This document shows positions 17,299 through 22,695 of a DNA stretch of 23,017 nucleotides, piece by piece. Both the position numbers and the translations under genes were made by a program. Under the pieces are notes generated by a model, which was given only the letters and a program-made list of their open reading frames with translations, was not told the origin of the DNA and made no database searches. The number at the start of each line of letters is the position of its first letter. The stretch's first letter is position 1. Source of the DNA: an uncultured Prochlorococcus sp. (GTDB taxonomy: Bacteria; Cyanobacteriota; Cyanobacteriia; PCC-6307; Cyanobiaceae); the NCBI GenBank assembly GCA_902600395.1, contig CACKJL010000011.1, positions 1 through 23,017 on the forward strand, given 5' to 3'.

Positions 17299-17958
17299 TT
17301 AAATCATTTGCATAGCTTTTTTAAAAGATATCTTTTTATTATCATTCGAACTTGTAACTTCTATTAATTTATTTATGGATTCTTTGTTTTTTAAAGAATC
17401 GATACAACATTGTGCAACTAATCTTCTTGGGATTGATCCATTAATTTGAGTATCTTCTTTTGAATAATTTATATTTTCTGATTTAATATCTTCATTTTCT
17501 TTTAATCCTCCAGGTCTAATAATAGTCCATTCAAAATTTGAATTGCGTAGAAAGTTTTCACCTAATTTCTTCCAAATAAGAATTAAACCAAATAAGTTTA
17601 ATGGGTGGAATAATTTACCGGTGCAAAGGGAACTAACTAAAATAACTCTTTTAATACCAACTCTTTTGCAACTCTCTAATTGCCTGTATACACCTAATGC
17701 ATCAACCTTTGCAGGACCAGTTAAATCTAATGATGCTCTCGCTCCAGTCGCAATTATTAAAGCATCAATATCTTTTAAAGCTTCATCAAGTTCTCCTTTA
17801 TTGTCTAATGAAACCCTGATTGTTTCTAAACGTTCTAATCCTGCTGAGACTTTTGAATTCTTTCTGATAATTTGCTTTACTTTATATCCTTTTTTAACTG
17901 CTTCTTCGGAAATTCTATAACCTGTTTTCCCCGATGCACCAGTAATTGCTATTTTCAT
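17299..17958 (-). CDS. NAD(P)-binding atypical SDR family protein
   Basis: 219 residues with an N-terminal dinucleotide-binding motif GASGKTG (residues 7-13), the DIDALIIATGARAS segment typical of atypical SDRs, VILVSSLCTG, and WTIIRPGGLKENE. These are hallmarks of the NmrA/atypical SDR-a5 group found in cyanobacteria and chloroplasts (Tic62-, HCF173- and biliverdin-reductase-B-like). The catalytic tetrad is not complete, so it may be a regulator or an assembly factor. It lies 35 bases downstream of nth and 26 bases before the 62-residue gene on the same strand. Confidence 0.87.
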   Translation of the reverse strand: MKIAITGASGKTGYRISEEAVKKGYKVKQIIRKNSKVSAGLERLETIRVSLDNKGELDEALKDIDALIIATGARASLDLTGPAKVDALGVYRQLESCKRVGIKRVILVSSLCTGKLFHPLNLFGLILIWKKLGENFLRNSNFEWTIIRPGGLKENEDIKSENINYSKEDTQINGSIPRRLVAQCCIDSLKNKESINKLIEVTSSNDNKKISFKKAMQMI

Positions 17959-17993
17959 AATTAAAAAACTAATTTAAATATTATATAAATTTC

Positions 17994-18647
17994 TTAAGGC
18001 TTTTTACATATAAATTTCTTTTTTCTTTTGGGATAAAGAGTACGACATAAATAACATTTTGTTCCATCACAACCTCTTGCTGTACAGTATTCTCTGCCAT
18101 AAAAGATTATTTGCAAATGTAAGGTATTCCAATCATTAACAGGAAATATTTTTTTTAGGTCTTTTTCTGTCTTAACTACGTTATCTCCATTTGATAGCCC
18201 CCATCTTTGTGCCAACCTGTGTATGTGAGTATCTACTGGGAATGAGGGTATTTTAAACACTTGAGACATTACAACTGATGCTGTTTTATGACCTACCCCT
18301 GGAAGAGATTCAAGCTTCTCAAAAGAATCTGGGACCGCGCCATTATGCTTCTCAATCAATAATTTAGATAAGTTATAAATGTTCTTTGATTTTTGATTAG
18401 ATAGACCTAAAAATTTTATGTATTCGTAAATGCCATTAATGCCTAGGTGCACCATCTTTTCTGGATTATCTGCAACTTTAAATAGGCTTTTTGTTAATTC
18501 ATTAACTTTCTTGTCTGTTGATTGAGCACTTAAAACTACTGCAACGAGAAGTGTATATGCATTTGTATGATCAAGAGGTATTGGAGGAGATGGATATAGC
18601 TTTTTGAGTTCCTTACGGATTATTTCTGCTCTTTCGGACTTTCTCAT
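17994..18647 (-). CDS. nth: Endonuclease III (DNA glycosylase/AP lyase)
   Basis: Removes oxidised pyrimidines and nicks the abasic site in base excision repair. The 217-residue protein carries the helix-hairpin-helix LPGVGHKTASVV with catalytic K121 and the aspartate D139 in FPVDTHIHRLAQRWGL. The C-terminal cysteine cluster differs from the E. coli spacing (C-X6-C-X2-C-X5-C): here cysteines are at 188, 193, 198, 201 and 214, and the position equal to the fourth ligand is lysine. The cluster could instead use C188, C193, C198 and C201. Divergent from the ABC ATPase gene across 53 bases that hold a strong palindrome. Confidence 0.95.
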   Translation of the reverse strand: MRKSERAEIIRKELKKLYPSPPIPLDHTNAYTLLVAVVLSAQSTDKKVNELTKSLFKVADNPEKMVHLGINGIYEYIKFLGLSNQKSKNIYNLSKLLIEKHNGAVPDSFEKLESLPGVGHKTASVVMSQVFKIPSFPVDTHIHRLAQRWGLSNGDNVVKTEKDLKKIFPVNDWNTLHLQIIFYGREYCTARGCDGTKCYLCRTLYPKRKKKFICKKP

Positions 18648-18666
18648 TAAATTTGAAAATTAAACG

Positions 18667-18684
18667 GTGTATAAAATTATACAC
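18667..18684. promoter_or_regulatory. Perfect palindrome, candidate operator (NtcA/Crp-type)
   Basis: GTGTATAAAATTATACAC: two 8-bp arms separated by AA, in the 53-base gap between divergent nth and the FbpC-like ATPase gene. It contains TGTA-N8-TACA, an extended match to the NtcA consensus GTA-N8-TAC, and has the two-fold form expected for any Crp/Fnr-family dimer. It lies only 16 bases before the ATPase ATG and overlaps a possible -10 (TTATAC, with TTGAAA 18 bases upstream), a position that suits a repressor better than an activator. Confidence 0.5.
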
Positions 18685-18700
18685 AGGATATTTTAGGTGA

Positions 18701-19801
18701 ATGTTTTCTGCTAACTTAATATATTTGAATAAGAAAAACTTAGTGAAAAATGATGCGTTAATAATTGATGATTTGCATCATAAATATGATAAGCGAGAAT
18801 GTTCAAATTGGATATTAAACGCAATTAACTTGAAAATTGAAAATGGCGAATTGTTAGGGTTGCTTGGTCCTTCTGGTTGCGGAAAAACTACTCTTTTAAG
18901 ATTAATTGCGGGGTTCGAATATCCCTCTAGAGGGAGGATTTCTCTAAATGATAAGGAAATTTCAAGTGGTAAAAAAATTCTTAGTCCTGAGAAAAGAAAT
19001 ATTGGTATGGTTTTTCAAGACTATGCACTTTTCCCTCACTTAACTGTTTTGGAAAATGTAATTTTTGGTTTAAAAAACAAAAAAGATAGATCTAGAGTTG
19101 ACTATTTATTAAATGTTGTAGGTCTTGATAGTTTTATTAGAAGATACCCACATGAATTATCTGGAGGCCAAAAACAAAGACTAGCAATTGCAAGAGCTCT
19201 TGCTCCGGGTACTAATTTTATTTTATTAGATGAACCATTTTGTAGTCTTGATATGCATGTCAAACTAAAATTGAGAAGTGAACTCCCAAATATTCTAAAA
19301 GGTTGTAATGCAAGTGGATTGATGGTTACTCATGATCCGGAAGAGGCAATGTCAATCTGCGATAAAGTTGCCGTCATGAATGAAGGGAAAATACATCAAA
19401 TTGATACACCAATTAACCTTCTAAACAATCCCAAGACCCTATTTGTTAGTAGTTTTATTTTGGGTAATAATATTATTAATCTTCAAAAAAATGGTAATTC
19501 ATATATGTCTTGTTTAGGTGAAATAAATAGTTCAGAGGTTTTACAAAATGCAAATATTAAAAGTATGTCAATTTCGCCTAAATTTATTTCAATTGAAAGA
19601 TCAGAATCTGGAAATGCGAATATAATATCTAAAGAATTTCTTGGAGAATTTCTTATATATAAAGTAACTATTAATGGAAACATATTGCGGGTTAGAACTG
19701 ATATTAATAATCTCCTAAATAATGGTGATAAATGTTCTCTTTCTATAAATAAAAATGGTTATTATTTTTTATATCCTGGAGCACATAAGGTATATATTTA
19801 G
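18701..19801 (+). CDS. ABC transporter ATP-binding protein, Fe(III) FbpC/FutC-like
   Basis: 366-residue ATPase: Walker A GPSGCGKTT, Q-loop VFQDYALFPH, signature LSGGQKQRLAIARAL, Walker B FILLDEPFCSLD, switch histidine in VTHDPEEA. After about residue 245 comes a TOBE-like C-terminal domain, the layout of iron(III), spermidine/putrescine and thiosulfate/sulfate importers. The FALFPH-like Q-loop, the DTPINLLNNP segment and the ferritin neighbour favour ferric iron import, but the permease and binding protein are not in this window, so the substrate is inferred. The ATG has AGGTGA directly abutting it; a GTG at 18743 is an alternative start that still keeps the whole ATPase core. Confidence 0.87.
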   Translation: MFSANLIYLNKKNLVKNDALIIDDLHHKYDKRECSNWILNAINLKIENGELLGLLGPSGCGKTTLLRLIAGFEYPSRGRISLNDKEISSGKKILSPEKRNIGMVFQDYALFPHLTVLENVIFGLKNKKDRSRVDYLLNVVGLDSFIRRYPHELSGGQKQRLAIARALAPGTNFILLDEPFCSLDMHVKLKLRSELPNILKGCNASGLMVTHDPEEAMSICDKVAVMNEGKIHQIDTPINLLNNPKTLFVSSFILGNNIINLQKNGNSYMSCLGEINSSEVLQNANIKSMSISPKFISIERSESGNANIISKEFLGEFLIYKVTINGNILRVRTDINNLLNNGDKCSLSINKNGYYFLYPGAHKVYI

Positions 19802-19809
19802 AATTTTTT

Positions 19810-19932
19810 TTATAGGCAATTACACTTCCCTCCCTTCCAATTAGAGCATTTTTTCTTTTTACATTTCTTTTTTTTATCTTTATATATTTTATTAGTTAAT
19901 AGCAGTTCAGAAAAACTGTACTCTAAATTCAT
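19810..19932 (-). CDS. Lysine- and cysteine-rich small peptide, divergent from ferritin
   Basis: A 40-codon ORF from ATG (19930-19932) to TAA, found by reading the gap by eye. The N-terminal part (MNLEYSFSELLLTNKIYKD) is ordinary. The rest holds two runs of four lysines and four cysteines at 24, 29, 37 and 39 (C-X4-C-X7-C-X-C), ending CSNWKGGKCNCL. The cysteine pattern suggests metal or Fe-S binding, but I recognise no family. A Fur-box-like site begins 10 bases upstream of its ATG, so it may be iron-regulated. It converges with the ABC ATPase gene at an 8-base gap. Translation is unproven; the low-complexity A-rich middle could inflate the lysine count by chance, the cysteine spacing less so. 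Confidence 0.5.
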   Translation of the reverse strand: MNLEYSFSELLLTNKIYKDKKKKCKKKKCSNWKGGKCNCL

Positions 19933-19940
19933 TTATAGTA

Positions 19941-19968
19941 TTGCGAGTGATTTTCATTATCATATTAT
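19941..19968 (+). promoter_or_regulatory. Predicted ferritin promoter
   Basis: TTGCGA (19941-19946) and TATTAT (19963-19968) are separated by 16 bases, a reasonable sigma-70-type pair in this AT-rich gap. It would start transcription near 19975 and give a leader of about 70 bases before the ferritin ATG. The Fur-box-like sequence lies between and over the two hexamers. Confidence 0.45.
19943..19961. promoter_or_regulatory. Fur-box-like site upstream of ferritin
   Basis: GCGAGTGATTTTCATTATC agrees with the 19-base Fur consensus GATAATGATAATCATTATC at 14 positions by my count, with the right half nearly perfect. It sits in the predicted ferritin promoter and just upstream of the divergent cysteine-rich ORF, so one bound Fur dimer could control both. 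Confidence 0.6.
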
Positions 19969-20004
19969 TTAATTTAATTTAAAGGATTTATTAATTACTA
20001 ATTT

Positions 20005-20020
20005 ATACAAAATGTTGTAT
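20005..20020. promoter_or_regulatory. Inverted repeat in the ferritin leader
   Basis: ATACAAAATGTTGTAT has 6-bp arms (ATACAA and TTGTAT) around a 4-base centre, ending 25 bases before the ferritin ATG. It could be an operator for a dimeric regulator or a small hairpin in the mRNA leader. In such AT-rich DNA short inverted repeats are common, so support is weak. Confidence 0.3.
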
Positions 20021-20045
20021 TATTTTTATAGATACTTATCTGAAA

Positions 20046-20600
20046 ATGAATGAAAATAACTTAAAAACAAAAAAATTAGTTAATTTTGGTCCATCTGGGA
20101 GAGCTGTGGCTCAACCGATAGACAAAAGCTTGTTGGATAACATTTTTGAACATCTAACAATGGAAAGATATGCCAATGTTCAATATTTTTCTATGTATCT
20201 ATGGTTTCAAGAACGTGATTTAAATGGATTTGCCTCTCATTTTCTAAGTGAATCACAAGGCGAAATGGAACATGCTCAGAAATTTGCAGATTACTTAATC
20301 GCAAGAGGACAAAGCGTAAAATTAGATGAAATTCCTGCGCCCATTCAAACTTGGGATTCTATAGAGGAGTTGATTTCTTATTCTTTTAATATGGAGGCTG
20401 ATTTAACTTCATCTCTACAACAACTTTATTCCATATCAGAAAGAATTTCAGATACAAGAACTAACGTTTTTTTAGATCCTATTATAGATGCTCAAACACA
20501 ATCAGAAGATGAATTTGCAAACATACTGGGCAAGGTTAAGTTTGCTTCTAATCAACCTTCGGCAATCTTATTAATAGATAGTGATTTAAAGAAAAAATAA
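20046..20600 (+). CDS. ftn: Ferritin (SynFtn-like, non-haem)
   Basis: 184-residue four-helix-bundle iron-storage protein that oxidises Fe(II) at a di-iron centre and stores Fe(III) in a 24-subunit shell. Expected ferroxidase ligands are in place by spacing against E. coli FtnA: E40 (TMERYANVQY), E73 and H76 (QGEMEHAQKF), E117 (SFNMEADL), and Q150 near the third-site region. No internal haem-ligating methionine motif suggests bacterioferritin. About 22 extra residues precede the first helix. It is preceded by a Fur-box-like site inside its predicted promoter and converges with the 95-residue gene across its 3' end (stops overlap by 15 bases). Confidence 0.94.
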   Translation: MNENNLKTKKLVNFGPSGRAVAQPIDKSLLDNIFEHLTMERYANVQYFSMYLWFQERDLNGFASHFLSESQGEMEHAQKFADYLIARGQSVKLDEIPAPIQTWDSIEELISYSFNMEADLTSSLQQLYSISERISDTRTNVFLDPIIDAQTQSEDEFANILGKVKFASNQPSAILLIDSDLKKK

Positions 20601-20873
20601 ATTACTTTCAAATTTATTTTCATTCAATGTCCTTTTGGTTATTTCAAAAAGTAAATTCGAAAAGTTGATTTTCCCATTATTTTTATTTAAGAGTTCAGCT
20701 ATTTTGTAAATTTCCTTAACTCTTTTAAAAATATGTCTGTTTTCAATAAATAACCTTCCCTTCAATGCTTTATTTTCTGTGGTTTTGTAGGATTGCTTGA
20801 TATTTCTGAGTCTATTTGATAAAAACTCAATTTCCATTAACAAGTTGTTTGTAACTGATTGTGATTCCTTCAT
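20586..20873 (-). CDS. Small helical hypothetical protein downstream of the Crp-like regulator
   Basis: 95 residues from the ATG at 20871-20873, which follows the regulator's stop by 4 bases; an upstream in-frame start at 20933 would overlap the regulator gene and adds an implausible leader (MEHRQSVLPLLLLKHRH), so I reject it. The protein is highly charged and predicted helical (TNNLLMEIEFLSNRLRNIKQSYKT, IFKRVKEIYKIAELL). No family recognised. Position shows co-transcription with the regulator, so it probably shares Fur control. Its 3' end overlaps the convergent ferritin gene by 15 bases. Confidence 0.65.
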   Translation of the reverse strand: MKESQSVTNNLLMEIEFLSNRLRNIKQSYKTTENKALKGRLFIENRHIFKRVKEIYKIAELLNKNNGKINFSNLLFEITKRTLNENKFESNLFFL

Positions 20874-20877
20874 GTTT

Positions 20878-21465
20878 TTACAGTGGCGATGTTTCAATAA
20901 AAGAAGGGGCAACACTGACTGTCTGTGTTCCAATTGGAGCTATTAATAACTCAGATGTTCTTAATTTAGAAATTAATCTTGTTGATGTTACGCGTGTAGA
21001 ACCGATTAATTCTCCAATCCTTTCGTGCGTTAACCTAAAGGGTAACTCGCACCATTGACCACATCTTCTCCCTAGACGATTTACTAGTATTGAAAACAAG
21101 GCTTGTAATCGCTGTTCTGCATTTCCTAAGTGTCTTATCCTGAGGAGTTGCAAAGTCCATTCATTTACTGCATCAAAACCAATATTCTGATCAATATTTA
21201 CATTGCTATGAAAAGACAAATCTGTTAACGCTTCAACACAGACACCTTCGCTACATAAAAGGTCCGTTCTTAGTTGATCACCTGATTGTAAAAATGCAAG
21301 TGTCATTCCTTCAGTTTCTTCACAAGGGCAATAAACCCTAGCAATTCCACTTTCAACTTCTAGGCATGTCCCTTTTGGTCTTGATGAAGGATCTATTAAT
21401 ACGGATTGTCCAGTTATTATCCTTACTAATTTTGACGGAGATTCTCCATAACTATGGAAATTCAT
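20878..21465 (-). CDS. Crp/Fnr-family transcriptional regulator
   Basis: 195 residues: a cyclic-nucleotide-binding-like jelly roll (about 10-105, LVRIITGQSVLI, CLEVESGIARVYCPCEE, LAFLQSGDQLRTDLL) and a C-terminal winged helix with LTHERIGELIGSTRVTSTRLISKLR (about 145-170), very like the NtcA/PtrA recognition region STRVTVTRLL. The effector is unknown; the phosphate-binding cassette of cAMP binders is not evident. I chose ATG 21463-21465: the longer version starts with TTG and would run through the promoter and Fur-box. Predicted to be under Fur control; it is a candidate for the protein that binds the palindrome at 18667-18684. Confidence 0.9.
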   Translation of the reverse strand: MNFHSYGESPSKLVRIITGQSVLIDPSSRPKGTCLEVESGIARVYCPCEETEGMTLAFLQSGDQLRTDLLCSEGVCVEALTDLSFHSNVNIDQNIGFDAVNEWTLQLLRIRHLGNAEQRLQALFSILVNRLGRRCGQWCELPFRLTHERIGELIGSTRVTSTRLISKLRTSELLIAPIGTQTVSVAPSFIETSPL

Positions 21466-21477
21466 TAATTTAAATAT

Positions 21478-21496
21478 GATAATGAGAATTATTATC
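21478..21496. promoter_or_regulatory. Fur box 1 upstream of the Crp-like regulator
   Basis: GATAATGAGAATTATTATC matches the Fur consensus GATAATGATAATCATTATC at 17 of 19 positions. It begins 13 bases upstream of the regulator ATG and covers the predicted transcription start, a standard repressor position. Confidence 0.78.
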
Positions 21497-21497
21497 A

Positions 21498-21526
21498 ATT
21501 ATGCACTATAAATTTACTTATTGCAA
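21498..21526 (-). promoter_or_regulatory. Predicted promoter of the Crp-like regulator
   Basis: On the minus strand TTGCAA (21526-21521) and CATAAT (21503-21498) are separated by 17 bases, placing the transcript start near 21491 and giving a leader of about 26 bases. Fur box 1 covers the start site and Fur box 2 overlaps the -35 hexamer. Confidence 0.6.
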
Positions 21527-21541
21527 GAGATTCTCATTATC
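21523..21541. promoter_or_regulatory. Fur box 2 upstream of the Crp-like regulator
   Basis: GCAAGAGATTCTCATTATC matches the Fur consensus at 13 of 19 positions. ATTCTCATTATCA (21530-21542) is the exact reverse complement of TGATAATGAGAAT (21477-21489) in box 1, so the two boxes face each other around the promoter. Confidence 0.62.
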
Positions 21542-21581
21542 AACACATTTCTGAAGTTTTTCTTTACATAGTATTTCGCAA

Positions 21582-21587
21582 TATAAT
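21582..21587 (+). promoter_or_regulatory. Possible -10 for the zinc-ribbon peptide gene
   Basis: A perfect TATAAT 34 bases before the ATG of the zinc-ribbon gene. No convincing -35 at 16-18 bases (TTTACA is only 13 bases away). Fur box 2 lies 40 bases upstream. Confidence 0.4.
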
Positions 21588-21621
21588 TTAGATAGGAAAT
21601 ACTAAAAAATTTTTATTATTG

Positions 21622-21810
21622 ATGGGAGCAAATAAAGTCTGTTTTAATTGTGGGAGTTCCTCATTCGTCTCAGATCGATCTTTAGGAGGAAAGATTGTGT
21701 GCTCTAAATGTGGATCTTCTTCATTCAAAAATAAATCTTCTTCTTTTTTTAAAAGTAAGAAATTAGTAATTCTTGCTATCGCGATAGTTATTTTTATAAT
21801 TATTATTTAG
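21622..21810 (+). CDS. Zinc-ribbon, single-pass membrane peptide
   Basis: 62 residues from the ATG at 21622 (a TTG immediately before it is ignored). Two CxxC(G) knuckles, C7-x2-C10 and C27-x2-C30, each followed by GSSSF, form a compact zinc-ribbon-like or rubredoxin-like metal site; then a serine/lysine linker; then a C-terminal hydrophobic segment (about 46-62, LVILAIAIVIFIIII) that would anchor it as a tail-anchored membrane protein. Function unknown. Divergent from the Crp-like regulator across a 156-base region with two Fur boxes, and its last 8 bases overlap the convergent ABC ATPase gene. Confidence 0.75.
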   Translation: MGANKVCFNCGSSSFVSDRSLGGKIVCSKCGSSSFKNKSSSFFKSKKLVILAIAIVIFIIII

Positions 21811-22591
21811 ATAATCTGTTTATATTCCAAAGTCCATTATTTTTAGTTACCTCTACTTCAATTCCATATAACTTATTAAGATTTTCACTATTTATTACTT
21901 TAGTTTGTTTCCCATCAGCGATTATCTTCCCATCTTTTAACATTATGACCCGGTCATAAATTTTTGTAATTGTTGAAATATCATGAGTTACGCATAAGAT
22001 TTTGGTTTTTAATTTTGATAATTCATTAATCTTATCAACTACAAAAAACCTTGATTTATAGTCTAAATTTGCAATTGGTTCATCTAGGATTAATATGTCC
22101 GGTTTTTTGATTAACGCCCTAGCAATAATAGAAATTTGTTTTTCTCCATCTGATAAATAGGAAAAATATTTTTTTGATAAATTAGATATATTCATTTTCT
22201 TCATAATTTTTTCTACCTTGTAAGCATCTTTTTCAGATCTATTTTGTACATAACAATATCTTCCATATAGCCCACTTAAAATTAAATCAAAAACTCGTAG
22301 ATTTGGATTTATTCTATTTTTTATATCATTATTTACGGTACTTATTTTTTTTCTTAGTTCCCATAAATTTATAAGTTCTTTGTCAAAAATTTTCAATTTT
22401 GAATCATTAGTTTTTACTGGGTAAATGTTTCTATTAATTACTTCTATTAAGGATGATTTACCTGAACCATTTGGTCCAATTAATATAACATTCTCTGAAT
22501 ACATTATCTTTAAATTTAAATCTTTAATTACTTCAAAGCCGTTTTTAAAACAATTTATATTTTTTGCCTCAAACCAAAATTCATTAACCAC
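21803..22591 (-). CDS. ABC transporter ATP-binding protein (siderophore/ModF-like)
   Basis: 262-residue ATPase with Walker A IGPNGSGKSSL (about 38-48), a divergent signature YLSDGEKQISIIARAL (about 145-160), Walker B PDILILDEPIANLD, switch histidine in CVTHDIST, and a short C-terminal tail DGKIIADGKQTKVINSENLNKLYGIEVEV, which is the form of metal-chelate importer ATPases (FecE/BtuD/ModF-like). The start is GTG at 22589-22591, in a TAGTG overlap with the stop of a 33-residue membrane ORF. No full permease is visible in the window. Substrate unknown; the neighbours suggest metal. Confidence 0.88.
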   Translation of the reverse strand: MVNEFWFEAKNINCFKNGFEVIKDLNLKIMYSENVILIGPNGSGKSSLIEVINRNIYPVKTNDSKLKIFDKELINLWELRKKISTVNNDIKNRINPNLRVFDLILSGLYGRYCYVQNRSEKDAYKVEKIMKKMNISNLSKKYFSYLSDGEKQISIIARALIKKPDILILDEPIANLDYKSRFFVVDKINELSKLKTKILCVTHDISTITKIYDRVIMLKDGKIIADGKQTKVINSENLNKLYGIEVEVTKNNGLWNINRLSK

Positions 22592-22692
22592 TAAAACTTA
22601 TTGCTCCAAAATATAATCAATTGAATTGAACTTAAAATAAATATAAAAAGATAAAGCCAATTCAACCACGAAGGTCTATCTACTTTCTTCAT
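22591..22692 (-). CDS. 33-residue single-pass membrane protein upstream of the ABC ATPase
   Basis: ATG (22690-22692) to TAG, residues KKVDRPSWLNWLYLFIFIL onward, then SSIQLIIFWSNKF: a charged N terminus, a Trp-rich start and one strong membrane helix. It begins 3 bases after the stop of the upstream gene and its stop shares one base with the GTG start of the ATPase gene, so the three appear translationally linked. Too short for automatic calling, but the tight fit on both sides argues it is real. Family unknown. Confidence 0.6.
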   Translation of the reverse strand: MKKVDRPSWLNWLYLFIFILSSIQLIIFWSNKF

Positions 22693-22695
22693 GGA

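Noticed and set aside
17543..17920. 125-codon plus-strand ORF inside the SDR gene
   Set aside because: Shadow of the Rossmann-fold gene on the other strand; no recognisable domain.
19862..19880. Long T run before the ferritin gap as a terminator of the FbpC-like ATPase gene
   Set aside because: No GC-rich hairpin precedes it, and on the other strand it encodes the lysine run of the small ORF.
20874..20933. Upstream extension of the 95-residue gene to a start at 20933
   Set aside because: Would overlap the regulator by more than 50 bases and adds a leader rich in Leu and His with no family sense; the ATG at 20873 sits 4 bases after the regulator stop.
20861..21058. Plus-strand ORF antisense to the Crp-like regulator
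   Set aside because: Overlaps the conserved helix-turn-helix coding region of the regulator and resembles no protein.
21466..21498. Upstream TTG extension of the Crp-like regulator
   Set aside because: The added residues are nearly all isoleucine and leucine read through the Fur box and predicted start site, so it is promoter DNA.
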